A stretch of 64,000 bases of DNA from Ectocarpus siliculosus (taxonomy: Eukaryota; Sar; Phaeophyceae; Ectocarpales; Ectocarpaceae): the NCBI GenBank assembly GCA_000310025.1, contig FN649731.1:399213-463212 (forward strand), in the 5' to 3' direction. The notes under the pieces are model-generated. The model was not told where the DNA came from and made no database searches. It worked only from the letters and a program-made list of their open reading frames with translations. This document shows, piece by piece, positions 36,142-48,700 of the stretch. The translations under genes and the position numbers were made by a program. Positions within the stretch are counted from its first letter, which is position 1. Each line of letters opens with the position of its first letter.

Positions 36142-37471
36142 GGCGGTCCGTGCGGTCTGGTGCGCTGGTGCGCGCGGTTATCAGCGGGGGAATGCTCTGC
36201 CCGCGTGCTGTGGTCTGTGGTGCGCGAGGGGCGGTGCGCGGGTATACGGATTTGGAACCGTTCTGCCCGCGTGGTTCCGCCCGCGTGCTGTGGACCAATG
36301 ACAAGCCCCCAGATGATTACGATTTCTAGTCTTTGTTTCATATAATATTTAAAATGCCCGCGTAGACTACCGGCCAAAAGAGTCAGCTCGAGGGGCCTCG
36401 CACACACGAAAAGTCAACAACAGGGGTATCCTCAAAGGTTCCGAGCGGTTTGCGTTTCCCCCTTCCACACTTGATGCTGTGCCTTTGGTCCGACTATACT
36501 GCTGTCAAACCCTAAGATCCACATTAACACACCCGGCGGCACCGGCAGGACTCTCCTTCTAGTGTGGTTCGATCATTGTGTGCATTCGTTGTTGGCGCCG
36601 GACTAGAGCCGTAGGGATTTTGCGGGGCCGTCTTACACTACAAATTCCAGCGATCCGTTGTCAAGTCTGTCGGGGTGCGAGTTGCTAGGTGCGAGACGGT
36701 CGCAAGAGCGTGCTGTGCTTCAGTGCACAGACATTAGCTGCTCACAGAGTTCATCATTCCGCGAAGCCGACAGTAAGAAGACCGAGTGGTACTCGCAGCA
36801 GCCACGGAAAAGTGAACATGGGTCGAAGTTTTGGGGCCCGTGGGTCGGCCGGAGGATTCATATTGCTCCCACAGGACTTTATTCATTCCACCTCTAGACT
36901 ATACCACAATAATAGTAGTCATATGGGCAGCAACTGCCAACCAATGGAGGGGGAACACCCTAGAAAAGAAGTACAAGTCACAAAGAAGGGCCCATAGCAC
37001 TAGTTTGTGTGAGCTGGACGGTCGAAAAGGACGAACACCAATCAATACATACACCGTAGACTACAGTAGTCTATGCTCTATGCAACACAACATCCAACAG
37101 GATGTACGCGTACGTGCAACATACAGTATCCTGGACGAGGATATAAATATTCCTTGTGGTTTCGATTACACTAGGCACTACGCAACATGCATACACCCAC
37201 ACACCACACTCACACACACCGACAACAGGTGAATTCAGGGTAGAAGAGCGAGCGGCAAGCAATGCACGCTTACTCCCAAGTGGACGGCGACAAAACCCCC
37301 ATCGTTTACTCTTCAAGTCCATTAATTCTTCAACGATTGCCATAAAATACCGCCCTCCCACCGCGAGCTGGTGATGGTATTATTGTACATACATACAAAT
37401 GCCGTATTGTCCTTGCGCTTCAAGTGTCTCTACACCGGCTACAGGGGCACCTACTCCAACGTCTCTATCGA
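36142..37471. other. No recognised gene
   Basis: Only short frames with poor codon bias. The stretch includes CA-rich low complexity around 37180-37230. I saw no RNA gene or paired repeat. Confidence 0.45.
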
Positions 37472-37630
37472 CTACACTGGCTCCGTACCATCGCAGGCCG
37501 GGATACCGGTCATCGCGTCTCGGTACCCGGCCAGGAACTCCTCGAGGGTGATAGGGGCATGCTCCTCGAGCCTCTTGAACGATCCCACGGATTTAGCGGC
37601 GGCCATCAGAGGGGTCTTCATCATCGTGAC
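37472..37630 (-). CDS. Probable terminal exon of an unidentified protein
   Basis: After an ATAATTTCAG acceptor the frame reads VTMMKTPLMAAAKSVGSFKR and ends LAGYRDAMTGIPACDGTEPV-stop, 52 aa with strongly G/C-ended codons. Either the ATG pair at 37619-37624 starts a 50-aa protein, or this is the last exon of a gene whose earlier part may be the frame at 37785-38474. The phases I tried between the two do not match, so they are listed separately. Confidence 0.4.
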   Translation of the reverse strand, partial: VTMMKTPLMAAAKSVGSFKRLEEHAPITLEEFLAGYRDAMTGIPACDGTEPV

Positions 37631-37784
37631 CTGAAATTATAAGGCATCGGTGGCGGGTTTGCCGCGTAGTTATTGCGACAGGGCGGTGCGCGGCGTTTCC
37701 GATTGCGAACATTTTGCAGTTGACGTGAACACCAACAAACGCCAGGAAGGGGGTGGGGTATCTATCGTCTAGTATTGACTCCTC

Positions 37785-38474
37785 TCACAACTGGTTGTAT
37801 CCAATCTGGGGAAACTCTGCGACCAGCGTGGCGCAAATCTTCTTGATGCTGGCGGCGATGGCAGAACATGTTCTTCGCCGGCACCGATCGGCAATGAACA
37901 GGTCGCCGCTGCTTTGCCGCCTGCTGCCGGGCTGGCGCGGCATGTCTCGGAAGTTCAAACGTTTTACAAGCTCTAGCAGCCGAGCGGTCCTGGCGATGGG
38001 GTTGTCGAAGAGACCAAGGAATCGGTTTTTGGCTTGGCGAAGTGTGTCGCCGGGTCTGTCGAGGAGCTTGCGGGCACTGGCCCTAGCGCGATCCCACGGT
38101 GAAGGGCGCGGCTCATGGTGGCGGTGGTCGTGGCCATTCTCATCGTCCCGGCTCTCCTGCCTCGCCCTCACGTCGTTAGGCCGAACAAATAACCGAATGG
38201 CGATCATGACCGTGGCCGCCAGACGTTTGGGCCAGTTGGTCTCGCCCGGCTGTTGTTGCTCTTGGTTTTGCTCTGCCACGGCATCGCCACGCCATAGGGG
38301 CACCGTGACCACCCTGTCGAGGACGCCGGCTCCGTCTCCGGCGTGTTCAACCGATGGGGTCCGGGTTAGCGGTGGGGTAGGAGGCGTGTCGATGCTGGTT
38401 GACGTGGTCGCAAGGACCTTGGGCGATAGGGTCAGCTTGCACGTTCGACACGAGGTGTTGGGGGGAAAATTCAA
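37785..38474 (-). CDS. Hypothetical basic, Arg-rich open frame
   Basis: Open frame of 229 codons with a good share of G/C-ended codons. The first ATG in frame is at 38205-38207, giving about 140 aa; the upstream part could be an exon joined to an unseen start. The C-terminal half (WDRARASARKLLDRPGDTLR and FRDMPRQPGSRRQSSGDL) is helical and basic, with a His-rich stretch HDHRHHEP. No known domain. It ends IGYNQL-stop; a GTGAGA donor overlaps the stop. Confidence 0.4.
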   Translation of the reverse strand: MNFPPNTSCRTCKLTLSPKVLATTSTSIDTPPTPPLTRTPSVEHAGDGAGVLDRVVTVPLWRGDAVAEQNQEQQQPGETNWPKRLAATVMIAIRLFVRPNDVRARQESRDDENGHDHRHHEPRPSPWDRARASARKLLDRPGDTLRQAKNRFLGLFDNPIARTARLLELVKRLNFRDMPRQPGSRRQSSGDLFIADRCRRRTCSAIAASIKKICATLVAEFPQIGYNQL

Positions 38475-40229
38475 AGGTCAAACGTACAAGAGTTCAGTTC
38501 GGCGAAGGCGAAGTGTGCACTGGGACCTGTTTTCTGCTTCCACGAAACGTGTTTTTCCACTTTCCCTGCCCGAGTGGTCTCCTCTCTCAACCTTTGTGTG
38601 GACATTGTTGTGGGTTCGAATCTCGCCGTGACACTGTTGGAAAAGGGTTTCTTGGTTGCTGACAGCGGGAAGAAGATTCGTGAAACCCATAGTCTATGAC
38701 ATCATCACAACGTTGAAGGAATGCACCGCAAATTAAGTCTTGTACGACGCCGAAGAATGCACTCATTGCGTGGTCGGTAGTTCGATCAGCGGAAATTGAT
38801 GAGACTTCGAAAGGAGTGTGGTGCTGGGGCTGCCAAACAATGTACTGGCTGGATATAGTAGCAGCAGAATGAATCGGGAGCACATCATCGTTGGCGTTCC
38901 GTCACGTGCCCTTGTTTGTACGATACAGCAAGGCGACAGTCAAAGCATTGGAATCGTTGGCTAGGGTTTGGTTTTGGCACCTAGCTGTTTAGATGTGTAC
39001 CGTAGACGCACGCCAAGGGCACAAGCGACATCATATGTTGTCATGTGAAAAGAACATTTGACCGTAGCTGCACAAGTAAGAGGTGCGTTCTCGGCACTAC
39101 AGCGATGAAACACGGGTACTTCGGCTGTACCTAGTGACACTCACCCAGTTGTTGCGGTTCACGAGGAGACCCCACGTGTTGGAGAAGGTACCGCCAAAGC
39201 ACTGACTGCCAGCGCCGCAATGAACATGATCTTGGTGTAGAAAGCGTACATTGTGACAAAACATGCAGCTTTCTGTAGAATGCAGATGACCAACGATACA
39301 TCGCATGGGGGCGGGCACAGGAAGATGAGGGCAGGCTCGAACCTGGCGGGGCAAGGAGTTGCGTCTCGGCCAAGACCTCAGGTGTAACGCCGATGACAAC
39401 TGACCCTTCTAGCCGTGGGCACGAACTGTCAGCTCAGCAGAACCAAACCTATACATATACAAGTCCGGAGACATCGAAGAGCGTGCGCGTCTCTCTAACT
39501 TACCAGTGTTGGGGGTGGTTCCATCGCTTCCGCTGTGCTTTTCTGCGTGTTGCCCTCACAAACCAAGTGTTTTTTGGTGAGCTCCACATGATTCAAGCGA
39601 TACCTGTCAACCTAGCGGAAATTCGCGTTCAAAAGCGAGTCGACCTTCACGACCGACAACGCCAACTGGTCCCACACGCGGTACAGGCTCGCTAGCTCAC
39701 CTGATTGAGTGGTAGGGTTGAAAACGAAGGCCGAGAGTGATTCTGCCGGCGCTAGGAACTCGAGTGTGCGTGTGTGCACGTGCATGTGTGCACGTGCATG
39801 TGAAGTGGAGGAACGATCACCCCCCATACGAGAACGGGGAGTTTAACCGAACCCCCCGGTCGAGCGTTTCTTCATAGACGACAACGCCAACGTATTTCGG
39901 CGCAATCCACATGGTTGTTTGATGAGAGATAACCACTGGGAAATGATTGTTTCGTACGGGGCGAACGAACATGAGCACGCAGGAGGGCCTGAATTGCACA
40001 AGCCATAGAGTGTGACCAAAACGCTTTCGTCAACTGTACGCATAGACTACTCTAGATATTGGCGAGGACGTGATGGTCAGTGACGAACGAAGACGCTGGT
40101 CTGTTGATGGGAAACAGTGTACCATATTTTTCTGTGTCGTCCAGCAGAATGGATGTAACGGACTTTTACACCCAGGGCGCACAACCCATATGAACGAGAT
40201 CGATCAGCCTGTCAGAACGTGAGTTTGTT

Positions 40230-40265
<36 letters not shown>

Positions 40266-40503
40266 AAAGAACACAGAACGATCGCCCTCGGAATACGCGG
40301 CGACTTGAGATTTCCACAATTGTTTGCCAACGCTACAGTCGTACTGCAGAACAGCGCCCATGTGCAACTTTCTCGAAAGAAAACTCTTTCTGTAGAACTG
40401 CAGATGAGCGATGACAGCTTACGGATTATTAGCCGACTGAAAAAGCTACATGTATGACGAGATTAAACACTGTCCAACCAATTGTCTTTCCAGTAAATAT
40501 ATC
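38475..40503. other. Intergenic stretch with tRNA-like relic and GTT microsatellite
   Basis: No supported gene. It holds the tRNA-like box pair near 38567-38624, a GTGCACGTGCAT tandem near 39775-39800, and a (GTT)n tract at about 40227-40264. Confidence 0.45.
38560..38635 (+). repeat. tRNA-like internal promoter pair (box A/box B), likely SINE relic
   Basis: TGCCCGAGTGGTC (38567-38579) resembles a tRNA-Leu/Ser box A. GGGTTCGAATCTC (38612-38624) is a good box B with a five-pair T-stem. The bases where an acceptor stem should be do not pair, so it is not a functional tRNA gene. Confidence 0.4.
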
Positions 40504-40808
40504 TATTTTTTTTGCCTTCACTTCAAATCAGCGCTCACACCACTAGTGCCGTTTGCTTCAACCCGTGGTCACACAGAAGAGCCCCTCTCTACCTTCCCCT
40601 CCTGCGGTACTTTGCCATCGATTTTTAATGAGACAAGAATTCAGCACTCTCTTCCCTCTGTGTACACACGAACTAGCGCTATCCACTTGGCCAGGAGCGG
40701 AGGCGAGAGAAAAACTCACTTTGCAAGAAAAGCTCGCCTACGCCGGGATTCGAACCCCTGGCCTGACGTCTAGAAAGTTTCGAGGTTACCTACTAGACCA
40801 CCGGGGCG
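40504..40808 (-). mobile_element. tRNA-derived SINE-like element, copy 1 (with tRNA head)
   Basis: Read on the minus strand it starts with a tRNA-like head: box A TGGTCTAGTAGGT and, about 28 bases on, box B GGTTCGAATCC. A ~220 bp body follows, ending in an A-rich tail (plus-strand T8 at about 40506-40513). Acceptor and T stems pair poorly, so it is not a tRNA gene. The body is shared with 42306-42640 (for example AACCCGTGGTCACACAGAAG and GGTACTTTGCC on the plus strand). Head plus body plus A-tail is the standard layout of a tRNA-derived SINE. Confidence 0.7.
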
Positions 40809-41312
40809 TAATACCCCCCCTCCAACAAACTCCTCTCCTGCTCAAATAGTCAATCAAACTCTCCGCAGAATGGCGTACAGAGTGTTATCGCAAAGCGCGC
40901 ACATGACCATGAACCCCCTTGTCCAACAACGAAAAGCCACATACATACGGATTCTGCACTGTACGCGACACCAAACCGCCGCAGTACGAACCAGGACCTT
41001 GTCTTGTGTATCCTTTTCCTCTCCGCCGTTCATCTACTCACTATCCAGCAGGCCACCAATAACTTTTTGGCCTACAGGGTACTTCATATATGGTGTGTGT
41101 ATGTCCACACCCTGTCCCACGCGAGCAACAGGTTGGTAGTCACCAACAGCCGATAGGGTAGGGGTGCTTTTGTCCCCGATGTGGAACATGCGGCTCTAGA
41201 ATGTGCCACCGCGTACGCCAAGATCAAAACGGCCGCATGTCATTCGCCATCTCTCTGTGATATCCATCTATCTTTCTATCTGCGTGTCTTGGGTTTTCAT
41301 TCCCCCCACTTG

Positions 41313-41348
<36 letters not shown>

Positions 41349-42278
41349 GGTTCCCCTTCTTTCGTATATCTCTATGTCATGTCTCAATATCTTGCCTGGC
41401 AGCCTATCTGCCTGTCTGTGAGCCCCCTCGAACCCAAGTCATGCACTATTGCACCAAACCCGGTCATCTGTTATCCCCGCTCCTGTCAATCACTAAAATT
41501 CAACACCAAGCCCAACAAACGACCGCCAAAAACGCCCGCAATCGCGGTGTGCAGCTGTACATCTGTTGCAGAACCCTTCGTCAAGCATCTGCTCTACACA
41601 CAAACCCGTTGCAAAACGCCTTGCTGCAACCTTCAATTCATGTACAATCATACGTCCAAAACAAAAATCCACAAGCTGACCGCATGCCCCGTTTCACCGA
41701 CTCTACGCAGTCAAAAATCCGGGAGCAAACCAAAATTGACGATAGTGAACCCATCCAGGCTTCTACTCCGATGAGGAGAAACGCTTGTTGTCGGGGAAGG
41801 TGAGGTATCCCTGCTATTACAAACGTTAATAACTGTCGTCATCACCCGATGGTGGCGGAGGGGGAGGGCGATTGGCCACAAACCACAGCATGCTCGTTCG
41901 ACTGTGACCATTTCCGCCCGCCGTCTCGAACACGTCGTCTGGGAGGGCCATTATCCCATCCCTACCATCTTCCCACCTGGGAAGCACGAGTTTCAAATTC
42001 GGGGACGGGCGGGGCTCGTGAAGGGTGATTTGATGTATACATCAGAAAATGGACAGAAAATATTCTCTCTCGAAATTGGGAGAACCCTTCACTGCTTTTC
42101 TATTGGGCGAACCATGTTCCAGTTAACTGTCATCAGTGCGATGCCAGCGTTCATGAACGCATGACACCCCACCGTTGTAGAGCCAAGTAACCGCCTGGGG
42201 GTGTCACGCATGTTGACCCTTTGGCGGCACGAAATAAAGAAGTAGAAGTGAGACACTGGGTCAGCTTGGCGAGGACCA
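40809..42278. other. No recognised gene; CT microsatellite
   Basis: A (CT)n tract lies at about 41313-41345. Open frames here lack domains and splice signals. Confidence 0.45.
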
Positions 42279-42640
42279 TTTTTTTTTTTTTTTTTTTTTT
42301 TTTTAGTCTTCACTTCAAATCAGCGCTCACAGCACTTCCCAGGTGGAGGTCGACCCCCCTTCCCCAAAATGTCCGGTGCTCTCCCNNNNNNNNNNNNNNN
42401 NNNNNNNNNNNNNNNNNNNNNNNNNNNNNNNNNNNNNNNNNNNNNNNNNNNNNNNNNNNNNNNNNNNNNNNNNNNNNNNNNNNNNTTTTGGGGAAGGGGG
42501 GTCGACCTCCACCTGTGTAGTGCCGTGTACTCCAACCCGTGGTCACACAGAAGAGCCCCTCTCTACCCTCCCCTCCTGCGGTACTTTGCCTTCGATTTTT
42601 AATGCGAGAAGAGTTCAGCACTCTCTTCCCTGGAGTTACG
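42279..42640 (-). mobile_element. SINE-like element, copy 2, headless and interrupted
   Basis: Same body as copy 1 with a longer A-tail (plus-strand poly-T of about 26 at 42279-42304), but the tRNA-like head is absent, as expected for a 5'-truncated copy. The body is split between GCGCTCACAGCACT and GTGCCGTGTACTCCAACCC by an inverted-repeat insert at 42341-42514. It lies just past the 3' end of the GH81 gene on the same strand. Confidence 0.65.
42341..42514. repeat. 29-bp perfect inverted repeat flanking an assembly gap
   Basis: Positions 42341-42369 are the exact reverse complement of 42486-42514 (arm begins AGGTGGAGGTCGACCCCCC and ends CCCCAAAA). Between the arms lie 16 known bases and 100 N (42386-42485). 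Either a small inverted-repeat transposon inserted in the SINE, or a palindrome that stopped the assembly. Confidence 0.85.
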
Positions 42641-42726
42641 CAATCGCTAGACACGACACGGCGCATGCCAAATGCGCTTCATGCAAGAGCGAACACGACA
42701 AAACCTTCACAGCCTTTCATGCCTGT

Positions 42727-45700
42727 CTAGCTATTCCAACACGTCGCCAGCACACACCACTGCACAACAGCGGCAACGGTAACATCAGCAGCAACAGACG
42801 TATTACCGCACCTGCCGGTGATCGCTTGTCCCGCGTGCACGAGCATCGACCACCCCTCCACGACACAGGCCTTTATAGGGTTGCTGTCGTACAGACAAGA
42901 ATCCTCGAAAGACGGCAGCATCTGCTGCACCCATCGCGGGTCCAGCAGCTGCTCGCTAACTCCGGTGATTGGGAGCATCTGTTGCGCAACAGGTGCAAGG
43001 GCGAGGAAGGAGGGCACGCGCCACGATCAAAGGGTTGATTTGGTGATATCCTTGTCTATTACCCACAACGAAAGCGCGATAGCCGATGCTAGGGAGGCAC
43101 CCAAAACGCCGCCCGAGAATAGGGTACGCTCGCGGCAACGGCGACAAGCCGGTTCGCTTTCTTGGAGGCAACATGTGTCGCTGTCGGTGAAGTGAAAGGA
43201 TCGGGGCATGCAGATTTTTGTTGTTGTGTGTTGTTGTTGTCTTCACATTAAAAACCGTTCCGATCTCTCTCTACCCAGTACCTTCGTATGTCCGTACTGA
43301 TCCAACACTCGACGACGCGGTCAATTCCCGTGGTCACAGGTTAAACTTACCCTAAAAAGGTACACTCAAATAAACTGGCCCCGAGGGGTGGGTCCGCAAG
43401 TCAATAGAAATCAACGACAGATATTCTGGTACAAAGAGACGGATAGGCAGCTTGCCTGGATCCCGTAAACTTTCCAGGCCTCCGCTCCGAACCAGGTCTG
43501 CATCTGCGCCAGCGTGCTCCAAAGCATCCCGACGACGTGCGGCCGGTAGGCCTCCGGATACACTCTAGGCAAGTCGGGGGTGCCTGCGTTGGCGACTTGC
43601 CAGTAAATCTGGGCGGACTGCGTGATCCACCGTGCAGACACAAAACCCCCAACATATCATGGGGGTAGGGCAACCGGAAAAAACGAGTTGTGGTGGGAGG
43701 ATCGCGGAGAGGGGTTGCGCCGCCGCTGCACTCCCGCAAGACGACCCGCTACCACAGTTTCCATCCGTTTACGGATGCAAAAACAAATGGTGATGTATTA
43801 CGCTTGCTTTGCGAAGTCGCCCCCGAGTTGATGGAATATCTCAGCCTGGTGCATTCACTTGCTACTCATCTCTCTCATCGTCCGGGTCTCTCCTTTTTGT
43901 AGCACCCTCTGAGCGCGCCGCCGCCTCTTCATCATGCGCTCCCATTTTTTGTGTACCCGAGTTCTTGTTGCATCTCGGTAGGCGAACGATCAATAAAGAT
44001 CCCCCCGATCAACAAAAGTTGCCATACCGATGCCTCCTCGTCGTCCTTCTTGTCTCACCTGTACTTCCGTGGCGAGAAGCTGCCTGCCGGTGTCCCGAAT
44101 GAGGGAGGCCGTCTGCGTCTTTGCCGGATCGCCCGCTGAGGAGAACACCTAGGGCAACGCAGTCACCGGCAAGAATCATGCGCAGAAAAAACAAAGGTCT
44201 CACGACAAAGAGAAAATCCCGATTACGGAAGACAACAGGGCTTCTTCCGCCTGAGGTTGGAGAACCCAGCACGGACAAAACAACAGGCCACATATTGTTC
44301 TAGCGGGGGGCACGTAGAGTAGAGTAGTGGTCATTTGCAAGGCCAACTCGTACCGAAGGATGTAGCTGGCCTCATTTCCGGGCACCCCGTAATTTTCAGA
44401 GTACGAGACGAATTGGATATTCCATCTGTGTCACGCGACTTCACCGGTCTTGCGCAGGGCGACTAGCCTTTGTACTATTATAATAATACGAAAATGCCGC
44501 CCAATATAGGGAGAAAGTCTGCACAACAAAGGGTTGTTGGGTTCACAGTCTTAATCAGGCGGTGGTGATATTGTTCGACACTGCGACGTTGCGCAACACA
44601 TGTCGGTTCCGGAAGGCTTATTAATATCATGGTGCACTTCGCCCGCACCACGCAATGTCAACCGTTTGGCGGAGGCCGTGTCTTACCGGTTCGGTCGCAA
44701 GAGTAGCGATAGGGTCGCAGAGTCCCAACGTCTCATAACGGGAACACCTACAGCACTAACAACGAAACCAGGTCCATCAACGACGACAACAACAACAATG
44801 GTAGCAGCGACACACGTGGAGACGAAGATCGGTCATCTACCTGTGCCATGACGTGGCCGTAGAGGGCGACGGCGTAGTACGCGTTGACGGCCTCGCTGCT
44901 GCTTTCCTGGTTGCGGCCGTTCATGTACGGGACCCCCCCCAGGGTGGGAATGCCAAGGGCCCACGACGACCCCAAGAACCAATCCTGGCACCGCCGCGGA
45001 ATTGATATTCATTTCAAATTCCATCTTGGAAACGTTGAATACGTTGCGGGGTTGTACTCGACCAATGTTGTCCAATAATCAGAGGTTGGTTTAGCGATTT
45101 GTACCACGCGACTCCAGCAACAAACTCAGTAGCAGGGCCATGAACGACCGTTCCTCCTACAAGGTACATGGTCTGGCAGAAGATAATAACTCAGAACGAT
45201 GGTGGGCTCATTTTCGCGACTCGCCAACGCCCATCACGGGCAGGTACAAAAAAGTAGCCCGGGATACTTGGAGCAGAAGGGCAGCAGCAGGGGTGCCATA
45301 TTTCGTTTGCGATGCCGCTGACATGTCCCAAGCGCTTGAAAAGTAGAGTTGTTGTCATTCTCGCGACTCGTGGAGCAGAAAGTACGGTAGGTTTGCAGAG
45401 GCTGCCAGCATACCTTGTGTCGGAACACCGGGAAGAAAGGGTCCGAGCTGGACGGGTTCGCGATGTCTCTGATGAGCAGCGTCACGGCCTCGTGGTGCTT
45501 GATTCCCCAATCCGGGAAAAATTTGGAGACGATGGCCGCCGCAAAGATGTGGTAGCCTGTGGTTTCAGAGAGAGGCGGAGAGGGGAAAAATCAAACGAAC
45601 GAGCCGTGAGCCTCTTCTGACGAGAATACTCCGCATTCATGCGTAGAACAGGGAGAGCAGTCGCGGTTAAAACACGACGTTGGTCTGTCTCGCAAGGACC

Positions 45701-48700
45701 GGGGGACGACGCAAAACTGGTCGGGGAATACTAATGATTACGCCTAGTCTGTCCCTCGCAAGGGTATATTGTTTGGAAAAGAAGGACAATGAAAACTCAC
45801 GGGAGCAGGCACGAGAAAATGCGTAGAGTGGTGATTCTGACACTCTGTAGGGTTGCAGCGGGTGCGTTCTATTAAAGCGCACTACCCAACAGGGGAACGT
45901 GCCACCTCAACTGCAGGCGTCACTCCACGCAACACACGAGAGCAAGGCGACTACCGGGATTCAGGCCGGGTGGTCGCGCCAAGGATACAACACTTTGGAG
46001 TTCGTCGCACAACTCCTCACCCATCTCGAGCTATTCCCAATAAACTAAAATAAATCTTGTAGCCTGGAGTTGCCTCCGCGTCGATAAGGCGGGCGCCCAA
46101 TAGGTGTACGCAAAAGGTAAGCGGCACCTTCTCAACACGTGCATATGTCTCAGAGGGTATTGTTTTGCTGCTGTGTGCGCCGCCCGCCCCACTCACCGAA
46201 ATGGAAGTGATGATCGTTATAAAAGCCAAGGCCGAAGTTCATCCCGGGGTCGCTGAGGCCTGGGCACTGATATGGGCCGATACCATTAGTGCAGCCGTGG
46301 TCCTTTTTGTACGCGCAGCCGCAGGTGACCACGCCTCCCCACCGGAAGTCATAGAGCAAGGGGGACCCCGCCGTACCGTTCAGCCAAACCTGTCGTTCAA
46401 GGCATCGTTGTTGTCTTCAAAATAGCAAGCGTTACAGCAATAAACCCGAGCCAGAAGTGGTTGTGGTGCCAAGGGGGGTCGTTTGGTGGGTGGAAAATAT
46501 GTCGCCGTTGTTGTCAATGTTGTGTCATACGAAATAAATCGTACCAAAATTCTCCGGAAAGAGGTCGGACCCAAAGAAGCGAAACGCAACTATACATAGT
46601 TTAGGCGGAAGCTGGCGTACTGCTGTGCGTTCCCGCACTCTCTGTACCTGAGAGGCTTCGGCCAGGCGAGCTGCCACCATTCTGGCGTCTTCCGGGCGCC
46701 CCATTTCCTCGGCGATGAGCGCGATTCGCCCCATCTTGGCCAACATTTTCCCGGAAAAGTACGCTATTGAGAATTTCCGTTGGTTTTTCACCAGGAGTGG
46801 ACGACGGCCGGTGGCCGAAGCGCCCAACATCCGCAGAGGTGGGTTCGCCGTGGGCGGGTGCGCCGGGGTCAACGAGCAAGAAGAGGGAAAGTCAGTGGGA
46901 TTTTTAAGACAGACAGGAGGGAAAGGTTTGCAGGCGCAAGGAAGGCCGAATGTGCCGTCCAACGGGTAATGACGCGTGGTGCATCAACGTGTCGAAGCTC
47001 GAACAGCTCTCGCCAGCATTTTCGGTTGTAGAGCATGGTGCTGTCGTCGTCGGAGACTGAGCGGTCACCGGGCCAGTGCCAAGCTCCACCGAAAAAACAC
47101 ATTCTATTCTGGGCGCTGCCACTGTTCGCCTATCGGTATGTTCGTGGACCAGCCGGGGTCACGGAGGAGGAAAGTCACACAGAGGGTTTCTTCATCGGCA
47201 GCGGGTAGCGGGTCCATAGCAGCCCGTTTTCTTTGCCGTACAAAACCCCAACTCGCGACCTCGACGCATGCTTGACACACGCGTTCTGCCAGCCGTAAGA
47301 ACGAATCATTCACTCAAGAAAGCTTTCTACTGAAGCTGCAAAGAGTGTTTCGCCGTCACACAACAAATCGTCGCCCATCCCGTGTTTGCTGTTGATGTAT
47401 GTCATCGTGGACCAGATTGAATGCCACCTATTTTCTCATGACCTGCTGCCCTCGCACAGGAGATTCAGCGTGTGAATATCACGTTCGTTCTTGAGGGGTA
47501 TTGTTCCTTCCGATTCGCTGAAGCTGCCGTGCGGATCGATCGGCTGCACTGAACAACACCGAACACTGCCTTGTTGCTGCGAACTTACTGTCTCCCTCCC
47601 CCCTGAGATAGTTTTTCGGCATCTCGTACTTCACGTCCTCGTCCAGAGCCTCGTTCACGTCGGCAACCATCTCCTCGCGGACGGGCCGTCCCACCCCGAA
47701 AGACACCGGTGGCAGGGCGACCTTCATGCTCCACTCGTTGCCTATGGCCACCTCCGCCTGATGTCGCACACATACGTACCAGCGAGGAGGGGGATGATGA
47801 CAAGGAACCGAGCAACCAAAACGCCACCGGAAACAGGAAAACCCCTGGGCGGTTACATCCACTTTCAGAGGGTTGCTACAGAACAAGGGGACAACCTTTC
47901 AGCTGGACTGCTCATGAACTGAGTGTTGGCGAGGGGCGGCCGACGCAGCGCGAGGAAACCCATCCACCGCAGATTTTCCGAAACAGAACAGTAATTTTAT
48001 CCTGGAATGCGGTACCTCCAGGCTGAACAGAGAAAAAAACAACCGTGGAGACCAGGCGCACGTCTGAACCGTGGTTTTTCCTGGCCCTCGGACCTTACCT
48101 GGCCGTGTAGCGAGGGTGTTCCGATGTCGGTGAGCCCGTCCGCAGCTGTGAAAGCCTGTCGGTGGTGCAGCAACGCGAACATTATTAGCGGCGGGCTGTC
48201 GGCACCCACGTCAGCGCTGTCGCTGTCACCGGCGCTGCTGTCGCTTTCGCCGCTATCGCTACCACCATCGTCCCCTCCTGCTGCTGCTGCTGCTGCCGCT
48301 ACTGCTGCTGCGGGGTCCACTGCGACGACCGGTTTGCCGTCCATCCGCTTCGGGGCCCACAGGAACCTCAGGCTTCCCTCTTCCTCGGCACCGTCGCCTT
48401 CACTTTCGGCACGGGGTTTGGGGCTTGCGCCCGCCGAGGCAGGGGCGGTCATGGCAGAGTTTTGTGTGTCCTCCTCCAACCTCGCTGTGTCGGCCGTCTG
48501 GGCGACGTCGCCCTGTAGAACAAAGAACCATTGAAAAGGGCGACATCAGCAAGACCCCGAGGATTAGCACGCCATGGGTTGAGGCTACGAACCAACGAGA
48601 TATCTCGGAAGCGCCGTCGTCCTGTCCAAACCTTCTTGTCGGCCCTTGCGTGCGCACAACGAGTACGCTCCGAACGGCCGTCGGGAACCAAAGTAGAAAG

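Noticed and set aside
39330-39400. Possible box A/box B pair on the minus strand
   Set aside because: Only AGGTTCGAGCC resembles box B; spacing and stems fit neither a tRNA nor the local SINE.
40740-40808. tRNA gene on the minus strand
   Set aside because: Box A and box B are present, but the acceptor stem does not pair and only three T-stem pairs form. The sequence continues into a repeat body with an A-tail, so it is a SINE head.
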